Source: Pontibacter korlensis (GTDB lineage Bacteria > Bacteroidota > Bacteroidia > Cytophagales > Hymenobacteraceae). From it: 64,000 nucleotides of DNA. The DNA lies in the NCBI RefSeq assembly GCF_000973725.1, contig NZ_CP009621.1, positions 3,961,001 through 4,025,000 on the forward strand, read 5' to 3'. Position 1 is the first letter of the stretch. Each line of letters opens with the position of its first letter. Shown here in pieces: positions 27,437 through 36,776 of this stretch. The translations under genes were made by a program, and so were the position numbers. Under the pieces are notes generated by a model. It made no database searches. It saw only the letters and a program-made list of their open reading frames with translations, and was not told the origin of the DNA.

Positions 27437-28783
27437 TTAGTCAATAGAGTTGAAGTCAAAGTCATCCAGATATTTGGTGGTGAAGTCCCCCTCCTTAAAG
27501 CCTTTGTCATCCATCAACTTAAGGTGGAAAGGAACGGTGGTCTTGATGCCTTCGATTACGAACTCACTCAGAGCACGCTTCATCTTCACAAGGGCTTCCT
27601 CACGTGTCTGCGCACTCACGATCAGCTTCGCGATCATAGAGTCGTAGTTTGGTGGGATTACATAGCCAGAGTATACGTGTGAGTCTACACGTACGCCATG
27701 GCCACCTGGCAGGTGCAGGGTAGTGATTTTCCCTGGGCTTGGACGGAAGCCGTTCTTCGGGTCCTCAGCGTTGATGCGGCACTCAATAGCGTGCATCTTA
27801 GGGTAGTAGTTCTTACCAGTGATTTTCTCACCAGCAGCTACCTTAATTTGCTCCTTGATCAGGTCGTAGTCGATTACCTCCTCTGTAATTGGGTGCTCTA
27901 CCTGGATACGAGTATTCATCTCCATGAAGTAGAAGTCACGGTTCTTGTCTACCAGGAACTCGATAGTACCAACACCTTCGTAGTTGATGGCTTTGGCACC
28001 GGCAATAGCAGCCTGTCCCATTGCATCACGAAGCTCATCTGTTATGAACGGGGAAGGAGTTTCCTCTACCAGTTTTTGGTGGCGGCGCTGGATAGAGCAG
28101 TCACGCTCTGATAAGTGAGCAACCTGGCCATGCTGGTCACCGATAAGCTGGATCTCGATGTGGCGTGGCTCCTCTACAAATTTCTCAAGGTAGATACCAT
28201 CGTTACCGAAAGCAGCTTTAGCCTCAGTACGCGCATCGTTCCAAGCCTTCTCGAATTCGGCTTCGCTCTTGATAATTCGCATACCACGACCACCACCACC
28301 AGCAGTTGCCTTGATGATAACCGGGTATTTGATTTTTTTAGCAAGCTTGATACCTTCTTCCATGTTCTTGAGCAAACCTTCAGAACCAGGAATGGTAGGT
28401 ACACCTGCTTTTTTCATGGTGTCTTTGGCTGAAGCCTTATCGCCCATGGCATTGATCATCTCCGGAGTTGCGCCAATAAACTTAATGCCGTTCTCTGCAC
28501 AGATGCGTGAAAAATCAGCGTTCTCAGAAAGGAAGCCGTAGCCAGGGTGAATGGCATCAGCATTGGTAATTTCTGCTGCCGCAATAATGTTAGGAATGTT
28601 CAGGTATGACTGAGCACTCGGAGGAGGCCCAATGCAGACAGCTTCATCGGCAAAACGCACGTGTAAGCTTTCTTTATCGGCTGTAGAGTATACTGCAACC
28701 GTCTTAACGCCCATCTCCTTACAAGTGCGGATAATGCGCAGGGCGATTTCGCCACGGTTAGCAATGAGTATTTTTTTAAACAT
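27437..28783 (-). CDS. accC: Acetyl-CoA carboxylase, biotin carboxylase subunit
   Basis: AccC carboxylates the biotin of AccB with bicarbonate and ATP, the first half-reaction of acetyl-CoA carboxylase for fatty-acid synthesis. The 448-residue protein begins [20 protein letters not shown]. It has the ATP-grasp glycine loop [12 protein letters not shown], the metal-binding [14 protein letters not shown], and the [18 protein letters not shown] block. Length and residues are standard. It follows accB by 128 bases, an interval that holds a small hairpin (28844-28875), and ends at a strong terminator. Confidence 0.98.
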   Translation of the reverse strand: MFKKILIANRGEIALRIIRTCKEMGVKTVAVYSTADKESLHVRFADEAVCIGPPPSAQSYLNIPNIIAAAEITNADAIHPGYGFLSENADFSRICAENGIKFIGATPEMINAMGDKASAKDTMKKAGVPTIPGSEGLLKNMEEGIKLAKKIKYPVIIKATAGGGGRGMRIIKSEAEFEKAWNDARTEAKAAFGNDGIYLEKFVEEPRHIEIQLIGDQHGQVAHLSERDCSIQRRHQKLVEETPSPFITDELRDAMGQAAIAGAKAINYEGVGTIEFLVDKNRDFYFMEMNTRIQVEHPITEEVIDYDLIKEQIKVAAGEKITGKNYYPKMHAIECRINAEDPKNGFRPSPGKITTLHLPGGHGVRVDSHVYSGYVIPPNYDSMIAKLIVSAQTREEALVKMKRALSEFVIEGIKTTVPFHLKLMDDKGFKEGDFTTKYLDDFDFNSID

Positions 28784-28843
28784 AATTTCTTATTTGATGA
28801 TCTGTAGCTTTGGAAATGTAGAGACTAAAAGTGAGATGACATA

Positions 28844-28875
28844 AAAATGGAGACGATCATTACCATCTCCATTTT
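28844..28875 (-). terminator. Hairpin between accB and accC (possible partial terminator)
   Basis: On the minus strand, AAAATGGAGA / TCTCCATTTT with a 12-base loop leads into TTTTTATG. It sits between two genes expected to be cotranscribed, so it may lower accC expression relative to accB or be an mRNA-stabilising 3' end. Confidence 0.6.
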
Positions 28876-28911
28876 AGAATCTTCACATTTTCAAACTTTC
28901 AAATCAATGAA

Positions 28912-29388
28912 TTAGCTTGGGTCTACCAGGAACAGAGGCTGATCGTACTCTACTGGAGAAGCATTGTCTACCAACACTTTAACAATCTTGCCTGATACTT
29001 CTGATTCGATCTCGTTGAAAAGCTTCATGGCTTCGATGATGCAGATCACCTGGCCTTTTTTCACTTCGTCGCCAACGTTTACAAACATTGGAGTATCCGG
29101 GCTTGATGCGCGGTAGAAAGTACCGATCATTGGAGCCTTGATAGCCACATATTTGCTCTCGTCAGAAGCTGGCGCTGGCGCAGCAGGAGCAGGAGCCGGT
29201 GCAGCTTGTGGAGCAGCGACAGGAGCAGGGGCTGCCTGATGAGCTGGCTCAGCACCTTTCACATAAGTTACCTTCTGGTCCGGATCACGCTTTACTGAGA
29301 TCTTAAATTCTTCTGTTTCGATGTTTACTTTATTCAGGCCAGATTTGGCGATAAAGTCGATTAGTTCCTGGATTTCTTTCGCTTTCAT
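28912..29388 (-). CDS. accB: Acetyl-CoA carboxylase biotin carboxyl carrier protein
   Basis: AccB carries the biotin that shuttles carboxyl groups from AccC to the carboxyltransferase. The 158-residue protein has an N-terminal dimerisation part, a flexible Ala/Pro-rich linker (about 49-75) and a C-terminal biotinyl domain. The biotinylated lysine is Lys122 in IIEAMKLFNEIE. It starts three bases after the efp stop, so efp and accB are one transcript. This efp-accB-accC order is usual in Bacteroidota. Confidence 0.98.
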   Translation of the reverse strand: MKAKEIQELIDFIAKSGLNKVNIETEEFKISVKRDPDQKVTYVKGAEPAHQAAPAPVAAPQAAPAPAPAAPAPASDESKYVAIKAPMIGTFYRASSPDTPMFVNVGDEVKKGQVICIIEAMKLFNEIESEVSGKIVKVLVDNASPVEYDQPLFLVDPS

Positions 29389-29391
29389 GTT

Positions 29392-29955
29392 TTATTTAAC
29401 TCTTTCTGCGTATGAATACGTACGAGTATCTACTTTAATTTTTTCGTCCTGACCAATAAACAGTGGCACCTGGATGGTAGCACCTGTCTCCACAATAGCT
29501 GGCTTAGAAGCGTTAGTAGCTGTATCTCCTTTTATACCTGGCTCAGTGTACGTAATGGTCAATTCCACAAAAGGAGGGATCTCGCATGTAAGCGGCGTCT
29601 CTGTCTCTGCGTGGAAAAGGATAGTTACCTCCTGACCTTCTTTCATCAGGTCAGCAAATGGCACCATGGCATCTTCCAGCGAAACTTGCTCAAAAGAGTT
29701 CATGTCCATGAAGTGGTAACCTAGGTCATCTTTGTAGATGAACTGATGCGGACGCTGCTCTACACGGGCAGTTGTGATTTTATGACCAGCCGAGAATGTG
29801 TTGTCAATCACTTTGCCGGATCTTACGTTTCTCAGCTTTGTTCTTACGAAAGCAGGACCTTTGCCTGGCTTTACGTGCTGGAAGTCAATTACCTGGTACA
29901 GGTCGTTGTTAAACTCAATCACAACGCCGTTCTTAATATCAGCTGTGGTTGCCAT
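29392..29955 (-). CDS. efp: Elongation factor P
   Basis: EF-P enters the ribosomal E site and rescues stalling at polyproline stretches. The 187-residue protein has the three-domain layout. The tip loop of domain I reads VKPGKGPAFVRTKLRN with Lys32 at the position that is post-translationally modified in many bacteria. No EpmA/EpmB or EarP gene is in the window. TAACTTTG on the minus strand (30024-30031) fits a -7 element about 70 bases upstream. It heads the efp-accB-accC transcription unit. Confidence 0.98.
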   Translation of the reverse strand: MATTADIKNGVVIEFNNDLYQVIDFQHVKPGKGPAFVRTKLRNVRSGKVIDNTFSAGHKITTARVEQRPHQFIYKDDLGYHFMDMNSFEQVSLEDAMVPFADLMKEGQEVTILFHAETETPLTCEIPPFVELTITYTEPGIKGDTATNASKPAIVETGATIQVPLFIGQDEKIKVDTRTYSYAERVK

Positions 29956-30107
29956 ACTTTAATACTTAAATATATCCTTATTTAAGGCAGTAAAACTATG
30001 CTTGTTTTTGCTGTCATGCAAAACAAAGTTAGTTATTCTGCTGAAAAACACACTCAGGTTTCCCCTGCAAATTGCAGTTATCCGCTCAGTTATACCTGTT
30101 TAACCTG

Positions 30108-31349
30108 TTATTTTTGGGCAAGGTTGCGCTGGTATATTTTACCTGTGTTATGACGCTGCTTTTTTATGTTTAAACGTAGAAGGGTCATCGCTATCAACAA
30201 GGCCACCGTACCGAAAGTATAAACAGACTCTCTCTCTAAGAAACGATATAAATCGCCCCCCATCAAATCTCGGATATTAATACCTATAAGTACACAGCCT
30301 GCAACAGTTAAAATCTTTGCCACTGTACTAAGGGATGGAAAGTAGTACAGCAGAATTACAATGCAAGGTAGTGTAAACAGAAAAGCATTTAGGCTTGTAA
30401 AGGCAAATAAAGGAATAAGAGCCGTCAGTACAGCTACATCAATGAGTATATTTTGCTTCAGGCTTTCACCCTGGCGAACAATGTAGAGCACAAAGCCAGC
30501 TATGCATGCCAGTAGCGTTAGCTGATAAACTTTAATGGCCGTCTCGTTGAAGAGTAAGAATTTTATCGGAGTATAACGAGCCAGTACAGAAAAGATGGTG
30601 TGGTTGCCGCTTGCGAAGAGCTCCTGTTTGGCACTCATTTCTATCAGCAGTTCCTGAATCCATCCTTGGTAAAGACCTGTAAAAGCTTCGGCAGATGGGT
30701 AAAGTATAAATGGTAGAAGCCCAAGTACTACAACCGCCAAAGCAGCAGAAAGGAGTATGCTCAACTTCTTTTTTAGTATAAGGTATGGTATGAAGATTAA
30801 TCCAAAAGGCTTGATGAACAGCGTTGCAGCTAAAACCACACCCGCAGCTACAGGTTTTTTGCTCAGCCACAAAACGGCCATGCATACATAAAGTGCCAGT
30901 AGCACAAAGTTTACCTGTCCCAAGTGCCACTCCCGGTGTATGTGTGCTCCTACAGCAAGAAAGGAGAGTAGCAGGATTATGTTTTTTCGCTTTGCTGTAA
31001 CAGCTGTCTCACCGTCTGACACATATCTGTACAAGGTTTGCAAAACAACTATGGCTAACAAAACCAGCAGTAACCAGAAAACAATTTTAGCAGCAGCAAA
31101 AGGCAGTATGATGAAAGGAATAAAGTACATGCCAGCTGTAGGGGAGTACTTGTAGACATAGTGTCCGTCTGATTCGATTCGGTAAATTTCACTGCCGTTC
31201 AGCATTCGTTCTGCGGTTCTGTAGTACACTTCCAGGTCGTGCATCCAGAACCTACCGTTTATGATTTCGCCAACTAGCAGCAAAATTCCTGCAAAGAGAA
31301 TGGCGTAGGACCAGGCAAACCTGGAGGAGAAAAATTTACTTGTAGACAT
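30108..31349 (-). CDS. GT87-like membrane glycosyltransferase (DUF2029 family)
   Basis: This 413-residue protein has about ten hydrophobic helices spread over its whole length and a short basic C-terminus. The acidic pair in MHDLEVYYRTAERMLNGSEIY (about 35-55), in the first external loop, and YVYKYSPTAGMYFIPF match the GT87/DUF2029 polyprenol-phosphate-sugar-dependent transferases. The later HREWHLGQVNFVLLALYV and FIKPFGLIFIPYLIL segments also fit. Donor and acceptor are unknown. It is transcribed alone, upstream of efp in the same direction but about 150 bases away, with the efp promoter between. Confidence 0.82.
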   Translation of the reverse strand: MSTSKFFSSRFAWSYAILFAGILLLVGEIINGRFWMHDLEVYYRTAERMLNGSEIYRIESDGHYVYKYSPTAGMYFIPFIILPFAAAKIVFWLLLVLLAIVVLQTLYRYVSDGETAVTAKRKNIILLLSFLAVGAHIHREWHLGQVNFVLLALYVCMAVLWLSKKPVAAGVVLAATLFIKPFGLIFIPYLILKKKLSILLSAALAVVVLGLLPFILYPSAEAFTGLYQGWIQELLIEMSAKQELFASGNHTIFSVLARYTPIKFLLFNETAIKVYQLTLLACIAGFVLYIVRQGESLKQNILIDVAVLTALIPLFAFTSLNAFLFTLPCIVILLYYFPSLSTVAKILTVAGCVLIGINIRDLMGGDLYRFLERESVYTFGTVALLIAMTLLRLNIKKQRHNTGKIYQRNLAQK

Positions 31350-31606
31350 GGTATGTTTGTTTCATAACTGCTCCATTAAGTAATCAGCTCTCATCACTAT
31401 GTAGAGGGAGAGTACCTAAGGGAAAGGTGGCATATAAACTACCTACAATTTTAAAGCTAAATAAGCTAAAATTCTAATATTTGTCGACCAAAGCTGCCAC
31501 ACTACATTCCACTTGTTGTGCATCATCAATGCTGTTTAGTAGTAGCTTTTACTATAAGCTTGAAGAGACTTGATCAAATTTTGCTGCACAGCAGTATACT
31601 TGAAGC

Positions 31607-32386
31607 ATGATACAACCTGACTTAGCCTCTGTAAAAGCTCTGCTCGATGATCGGGTAGAGAAGTATAACCAACCTAATTTTATACCTCATGACCCGGTGT
31701 CAATACCACACCGTTTCTCAAAGAAGCAGGATATTGAGATTAGTGGCTTTTTTGCGGCAATACTTGCCTGGGGGCAGCGAAAAACTATCATTAACAACTG
31801 CATCAAGCTGATGAACCTGATGGATAATGCACCCCATGATTTTATCCTTAACCATCAGGAGCAGGACCTGCAGCGGCTATTAGGCTTTAAGCACCGCACC
31901 TTTAACGATACAGATCTGCTCTACCTGATTCACTTTTTCCGATGGTACTACAGCCAGCATGACAGCCTTGAGACAGCTTTTACAGGTGAACATAATGAAA
32001 TCGCAACTCAAAAAGAGCGGCTGGAGTATTTTCATAACCTTGTGTTTGGCCTTGAGGATGCGCCGCAAAGAACCCGTAAGCATATTGCCACTCCTGCCCG
32101 AAAGTCGGCCTGTAAACGCCTGAACATGTACCTGCGCTGGATGGTCCGGAAGGACAACGGGGGAGTTGACTTTGGTATTTGGCAAACCATGCCAATGAGC
32201 GACTTGGTCTGTCCCTGCGATGTGCACGTGGAGCGGGTAGCACGCCGCCTTGGTCTTATCACCCGGCAAGGGATGGATTGGTTAACTGCTGAGGAGTTAA
32301 CAGCGCACCTAAGAACCTTCGATCCGGAAGACCCGGTAAAGTATGACTATGCCCTTTTTGGGCTAGGCGTGGAAGAAAAATTCTGA
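31607..32386 (+). CDS. TIGR02757 family protein
   Basis: The 259-residue protein matches the TIGR02757 family of Bacteroidota and some other bacteria. Typical blocks are FIPHDPVSIPHRFSKKQDIE, GFFAAILAWGQRKTIINN, KHRTFNDTDLLYLIHFFRWY, KRLNMYLRWMVRKDNGGVDF and DVHVERVARRLGL. The helical arrangement, with H-V-D/H-V-E-type motifs, recalls HhH-GPD DNA glycosylases, but no function is established. It is followed by a terminator and then proC. Confidence 0.9.
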   Translation: MIQPDLASVKALLDDRVEKYNQPNFIPHDPVSIPHRFSKKQDIEISGFFAAILAWGQRKTIINNCIKLMNLMDNAPHDFILNHQEQDLQRLLGFKHRTFNDTDLLYLIHFFRWYYSQHDSLETAFTGEHNEIATQKERLEYFHNLVFGLEDAPQRTRKHIATPARKSACKRLNMYLRWMVRKDNGGVDFGIWQTMPMSDLVCPCDVHVERVARRLGLITRQGMDWLTAEELTAHLRTFDPEDPVKYDYALFGLGVEEKF

Positions 32387-32452
32387 AAAATTTGCTAAAA
32401 CTTATTCTGTAGATATCCCAAGTTCCCAACACTTGACTAAGGCCCATTAAAC

Positions 32453-32489
32453 TGCCGCCGCTCCACGAAAATACAGGGGCGGCATTTTT
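32453..32489 (+). terminator. Terminator after the TIGR02757 gene
   Basis: TGCCGCC / GGCGGCA with an 18-base loop is followed by TTTTTG, 67 bases after the stop codon. Confidence 0.82.
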
Positions 32490-32644
32490 GTGCCCCAGGA
32501 GCTGTGAGGGTACAAAACCGCCTTGCCTTACAAATAGATAAAGTACGTTTAAATAATTTATTATTTGTGATTTTTCCGCGAGGATGAATGTGCAGATAAT
32601 ACTATTTTGTGCCTTTTTCATATTTGTTAACGGATTGTTATGCC

Positions 32645-32675
32645 TTTTATTGTTAGCTTGATTTTTGTACTTTTG
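32645..32675 (+). promoter_or_regulatory. Promoter of proC
   Basis: TACTTTTG at 32668-32675 matches the -7 element. TTTT at 32645-32648 lies 19 bases upstream and is one mismatch from the -33 TTTG. The predicted leader to the proC ATG is about 70 bases. The surrounding 32490-32750 region is AT-rich and otherwise empty. Confidence 0.65.
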
Positions 32676-32750
32676 CATTCAAGGTATTTAAATTACACTT
32701 CACTGTGTAAGACTATTGTCTCAGTAAAAACACAACACAAACCATAAAGA

Positions 32751-33578
32751 ATGCACACAGATAACGTAGCCATCCTGGGAACGGGAAACCTCGGTAAATC
32801 AATTGCAGAAGGACTCTTAAACAACGGGCAATACCAGCCTGAAAACATCTACGTAACCAGGAGAAACACGAAATCATTACAATATTTAAAAGACAAAGGA
32901 GTACAGGTAACCAGCGACAATGCCTTTGCTGTAAAGAACAGCCGCTTTGTGATGCTGTGCGTACAGCCAGCGCACCTGCAGAGCGTTCTGGATGAGATAA
33001 AGCCTTATCTAGATCCGGAAAAGCATGTGTTGCTAAGTGTTATTGCAGGTGTTACTATTGATTACATCAGAGATATAGTAGGTGACTTTGCTATCGTGCG
33101 CAGCATGCCTAATACGGCCATTGCAGTACAGCAGTCAATGACTTGCCTTGCCTTCAATGAGAAGGCTGCACTGGTAGAAGAGCAGGTAAAAGGAATTTTC
33201 AACTGTGTAGGCGAGACGCTTGTGATTGAGGAAGAGCTGATGGCAGGTGCCACTGTACTTTGCTCAAGTGGTATTGCCTTTAACATGCGCTTTATTAGAG
33301 CCGTTACGCAAGGTGGTATACAGTTGGGCCTTGATGCTGAGGATGCGCAGAAAATTGCTGTGCAGGTAAGTAAAGGGGCATCTACTTTGTTGACCATCAA
33401 TAAGTCTCACCCAGAGCAGGAAATTGATAAAGTAACTACACCAGAAGGCTGCACCATAACTGGCCTTAACGAAATGGAACACCAGGGCCTAAGTTCTGCA
33501 GTTATAAAAGGCTTAGTAGGGTCACACAGGAGAATCCTGGATTTGAAAGAGCAGCGCGAGAAAGAAGCTGCTTTGTAA
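32751..33578 (+). CDS. proC: Pyrroline-5-carboxylate reductase
   Basis: ProC reduces pyrroline-5-carboxylate to proline with NAD(P)H, the last step of proline synthesis. The 275-residue protein shows the Rossmann nucleotide loop VAILGTGNLGKSIAEGLL at the N-terminus. It has LLSVIAGVTIDYIRDIV, VRSMPNTAIAVQQSMTCLAF and the C-terminal block KVTTPEGCTITGLNEMEHQG. It lies upstream of proB-proA in the same direction, with 353 bases between, so all proline-synthesis enzymes from glutamate are here. Confidence 0.97.
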   Translation: MHTDNVAILGTGNLGKSIAEGLLNNGQYQPENIYVTRRNTKSLQYLKDKGVQVTSDNAFAVKNSRFVMLCVQPAHLQSVLDEIKPYLDPEKHVLLSVIAGVTIDYIRDIVGDFAIVRSMPNTAIAVQQSMTCLAFNEKAALVEEQVKGIFNCVGETLVIEEELMAGATVLCSSGIAFNMRFIRAVTQGGIQLGLDAEDAQKIAVQVSKGASTLLTINKSHPEQEIDKVTTPEGCTITGLNEMEHQGLSSAVIKGLVGSHRRILDLKEQREKEAAL

Positions 33579-33931
33579 TCTATTCTGAAAAATAGTATAC
33601 TGTTTTGTAGTAAACATGTAGCTGGAGCCGCCAGCCTGTTTGCTACAAAACAGCTTTATTTACCCTATATAGCACCCCAAGTACAGGTTCAGTCCTCTTT
33701 AACTTCTTTAAGGCACTGCCTGTACTATACTTCTTTTGTGGCATTAGGCCAACTTTCTTACACCTATACTTACCGGCCGTGAAACCATTCACAACTGTTT
33801 TGCCGGAAATAAGCTTAAATGCTCTGGTGCTATTATTTTAAAGTCTAATATACAGTTTAACGTTCCAGCTATAACACGATGGGCCTAACTCTCGTGACCG
33901 CTAAACTATTGTTTAACCAATCAGATACAGC
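33579..33931 (+). other. Intergenic region proC-proB with a three-part hairpin
   Basis: A near-perfect 54-base hairpin lies at 33600-33653: CTGTTTTGTAG/CTACAAAACAG, then AAACA/TGTTT, then GCTGG/CCAGC around AGCCG. It starts 21 bases after the proC stop. No T run follows, only CTTTATTTA. The rest (33654-33931) is AT-rich with no clear promoter match or reading frame. The proB promoter should be here. Confidence 0.7.
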
Positions 33932-35023
33932 ATGAATCATCAGCCACAGCTAGTTGTCGTGAAAATCGGATCTAACGTGCTAACCCAGAAGGATGGCTCG
34001 CCAGATAGGCAACGCATGGCTTCTCTTGTAAAACAAATTGCTTACCTGAAAGAACAGGGCCTGCAGGTGGTGCTGGTCTCTTCGGGGGCAGTTGCCTTTG
34101 CAAGAAACAACATCAAAATTGAAGACAAAACTGAGTCTGTTGTAAGGAAACAGATATTAGCCTCCGTAGGCCAGATTGATATTGTGCAGTCCTACAAATC
34201 TCTCTTTCAGGAGGCCGGGCACCAGATTGCCCAGATCGTGGTTACCCCGCAGGACTTCCTGTCGCGACGCCACTACCTTAACATAAAAAACTGCCTGCTT
34301 GGCCTGCTTAACCACAACATCATCCCAATCATTAATGAGAACGATGCAGTGGCCGTAACAGAGCTGATGTTTACCGATAACGATGAGCTGGCAAGTATGA
34401 CGGCCGCCATGATTGATGCAGATACGCTTATTCTGCTTACTAACGTTGACGGCATCTACAAAGGCCATCCAGATAATCCGGACTCAATATTAATTGAGCG
34501 GGTAAGCCGCAAGACCTCCGGTATAAGTCGCTATATTACTACATCCAAATCGAGCTTTGGGCGTGGCGGAATGAGCAGCAAAATGAAAATGGCTCGTAAA
34601 GCAGCCTATTTGGGTATACATGTATTTATAGCCAATGGCAACCGCGACAATGTGTTGCTGGATTTCCACAACGGTAATCTGAAAGCTACTTACTTCGAGC
34701 CAGACTCATCTAAGCCTAACCTTAAAAAATGGGTAGCGCATAGCGATAACTACACAAAAGGGGAAGTGATAGTGAATGAAGGAGCTAAAGAGGCATTACA
34801 CGCTGAGGATGCAGCTAGTCTGCTACCGGTAGGCATAGTTGGCATAAGCGGTAATTTCTCTAAAGGTGATATAATCAGGATTAAGGATGAAAACGGTGAA
34901 AATCTTGGTCTTGGTAAAGCTGAGTATGGTTCTAAAAAAGCATCCATGACTTTAGGACTGAGCAACCAGAAGCCCATCATCCACTACAATTATTTATACT
35001 TATTCAAGTACCACAGCCTATAA
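33932..35023 (+). CDS. proB: Glutamate 5-kinase
   Basis: ProB phosphorylates glutamate at the gamma carboxyl, the first step of proline synthesis and normally its feedback-controlled step. The 363-residue protein has the amino-acid kinase fold with VVVKIGSNVLT, VVLVSSGAVAFARN, PIINENDAVA, LILLTNVDGIYKGHP and GRGGMSSKMKMARKA. A C-terminal PUA domain (about 275-355, KGEVIVNEGAKEAL ... SLLPVGIVGISGNFSKGDII) is present, as in long bacterial forms. proA starts three bases after its stop, so the two enzymes that share the labile glutamyl phosphate are coupled. Confidence 0.97.
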   Translation: MNHQPQLVVVKIGSNVLTQKDGSPDRQRMASLVKQIAYLKEQGLQVVLVSSGAVAFARNNIKIEDKTESVVRKQILASVGQIDIVQSYKSLFQEAGHQIAQIVVTPQDFLSRRHYLNIKNCLLGLLNHNIIPIINENDAVAVTELMFTDNDELASMTAAMIDADTLILLTNVDGIYKGHPDNPDSILIERVSRKTSGISRYITTSKSSFGRGGMSSKMKMARKAAYLGIHVFIANGNRDNVLLDFHNGNLKATYFEPDSSKPNLKKWVAHSDNYTKGEVIVNEGAKEALHAEDAASLLPVGIVGISGNFSKGDIIRIKDENGENLGLGKAEYGSKKASMTLGLSNQKPIIHYNYLYLFKYHSL

Positions 35024-35026
35024 ACT

Positions 35027-36274
35027 ATGGAATTGCAACAGGTTTTTAAGAACGTAAAACAAGCAAGCAGGAAGTTAAGCCTGCTTGCAGATGATAAAAT
35101 AAAAAAGGTACTACAGGATTTAGCTGCAAAGGCCATAGAGGAAACAGGTTCTGTGCTTGCTGCCAACCAGCTGGACCTTGAACGGATGGATACCAGCGAT
35201 CCTAAGTACGACCGGTTAAAGCTGACAGAGGAGCGTATTGAGAGTATCGCAGCCGATATTCAAAATGTAGCCAATCTTCCGTCACCTTTGGGTAAAGTGC
35301 TCTCTGAACGCAGCCTTGATAATGGACTGGAGCTCAAGAAAGTATCAGTGCCACTTGGAGTGATTGGCATCATATACGAAGCGCGGCCAAACGTAACTTT
35401 CGATGTTTTTAGTCTATGCCTGCGCTCTGGTAATGCCCTACTGCTAAAGGGAGGAAGCGATGCGAAAGACTCTAACGCAGCTATTGTAAAGCTAATACAT
35501 GAGGTGCTGGAGCAGAATGGCGTAGACAAGAATATTGTACAGCTGTTGCCACCTGATCGTCAGGCTACGCACGAGATGCTGCATGCCGTAGATTACGTGG
35601 ATATCATTATACCGCGCGGTAGCCAGGGACTCATCAATTATGTGCGTGAGAATTCTAAAGTGCCAGTGATAGAAACGGGTGCCGGGATTGTTCATACTTA
35701 TTTTGATGAGTTCGCAGACCTTGCCTCAGGAAAGGAGATTGTGGTGAATGCCAAGACCCGTCGCGTGAGTGTATGTAACGCACTTGACTGCCTTGTGATA
35801 CATGAAGACCGGCTTGCGGACCTTGCCGAGATAGGGCAGGGCTTGGCTGCCAAAGGAGTGGAAGTGTTTGCCGATGTACCCGCTTTTGCTGCTTTGAAAG
35901 GCACATACCCTGCTGAGAAGCTTCACCAGGCTACCGAAGAGCACTTTGGTACAGAGTTCCTGTCGCTAAAGATGTCAGTTAAAACAGTATCGGGTCTTGA
36001 TGAGGCCATAGAGCACATAAATACTTATACTTCGCAGCATAGTGAGGCAATCATTTCTGACAATGAGGAGCATGTGGAGCATTTCCTAAAAGCTGTGGAT
36101 GCAGCTGCAGTATATGCTAACACTTCCACTGCCTTCACTGATGGCGCGCAGTTTGGCTTAGGGGCTGAGATTGGCATTAGTACACAGAAGCTACACGCCA
36201 GAGGTCCTATGGCACTTGATGAGCTGACCAGCTACAAATGGGTTGTGAAAGGCAAAGGGCAGGTAAGAGCCTAG
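35027..36274 (+). CDS. proA: Gamma-glutamyl phosphate reductase
   Basis: ProA reduces glutamyl phosphate with NADPH to glutamate semialdehyde, which cyclises to the ProC substrate. The 415-residue aldehyde-dehydrogenase-fold protein has [26 protein letters not shown] (split here across the family block), [26 protein letters not shown], and the catalytic cysteine segment [41 protein letters not shown] follows near the C-terminus. It forms an operon with proB and ends at a long hairpin facing the DUF3037 gene. Confidence 0.97.
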   Translation: MELQQVFKNVKQASRKLSLLADDKIKKVLQDLAAKAIEETGSVLAANQLDLERMDTSDPKYDRLKLTEERIESIAADIQNVANLPSPLGKVLSERSLDNGLELKKVSVPLGVIGIIYEARPNVTFDVFSLCLRSGNALLLKGGSDAKDSNAAIVKLIHEVLEQNGVDKNIVQLLPPDRQATHEMLHAVDYVDIIIPRGSQGLINYVRENSKVPVIETGAGIVHTYFDEFADLASGKEIVVNAKTRRVSVCNALDCLVIHEDRLADLAEIGQGLAAKGVEVFADVPAFAALKGTYPAEKLHQATEEHFGTEFLSLKMSVKTVSGLDEAIEHINTYTSQHSEAIISDNEEHVEHFLKAVDAAAVYANTSTAFTDGAQFGLGAEIGISTQKLHARGPMALDELTSYKWVVKGKGQVRA

Positions 36275-36296
36275 AATCAAGCTAACATTTTTTAAA

Positions 36297-36332
36297 CAGG
36301 AAGAGCCGCTATACCAGTAGCGGCTCTTCCTG
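36297..36332. terminator. Hairpin between proA and the DUF3037 gene
   Basis: A perfect 15-bp stem (CAGGAAGAGCCGCTA and its complement) closes a 6-base loop. T-rich sequence is present on the minus-strand side (TTTAAAAAATG), little on the plus side. It lies between convergent units. Confidence 0.8.
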
Positions 36333-36392
36333 CTTATGCAGGTAAACTTGTTATGTTTATACTAAAATGCTGTAGTGCTATAAAACAGGCTA

Positions 36393-36776
36393 TCAGAGAA
36401 CAAGCTGCTCAAAAAGTTTTTCCAGCTTCTCCTGTGCGTTGCCACACAAACCAGGGTGAACTTGTGATGTCTGTACTATAGTGCTGCGGTTAGCAGTAAG
36501 CCAGCGGAAACGCGAGGCTGTGCCTAATTGACCGATCGGGCCTCCCTGTTTACGTCCTGCACAAACTTTCTCGAAGGCGCCTAATCTGTCTTTCAGCTCT
36601 TGCATATCTATACAGGTAGAGAAGGCTTTAAGCCGGTCTTCGTTCAAGTGATACTTTGTTTGCAAAAAGCCTTGTGAAGAACAGAACAATATAACACCAA
36701 CATTCAGAAACTCCTCTCGTTCTACCCGTGGCACCACACGGATTACGGCATACTCAAATAAGTGCTTTTCTTGCAT
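36393..36776 (-). CDS. DUF3037 family protein, partner of HipA-like kinase
   Basis: The 127-residue protein belongs to the DUF3037 family (FEYAVIRVVPRVEREEFLNVGVILFC at the N-terminus, LKAFSTCIDMQELKDRLGAFEKVC in the middle, RFRWLTANRSTIVQTSQVHPG near the end). Its function is unknown. The start lies 23 bases inside the end of the upstream HipA-like kinase gene, in another frame, which points to translational coupling. DUF3037 genes are commonly found next to this kinase type, so the two products may act as one complex. Confidence 0.88.
   Translation of the reverse strand: MQEKHLFEYAVIRVVPRVEREEFLNVGVILFCSSQGFLQTKYHLNEDRLKAFSTCIDMQELKDRLGAFEKVCAGRKQGGPIGQLGTASRFRWLTANRSTIVQTSQVHPGLCGNAQEKLEKLFEQLVL

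Noticed and set aside
32259..32678. 139-codon minus-strand frame between TIGR02757 and proC
   Set aside because: It overlaps the end of the TIGR02757 gene and runs through its terminator; the N-terminal part is translation of AT-rich promoter DNA.
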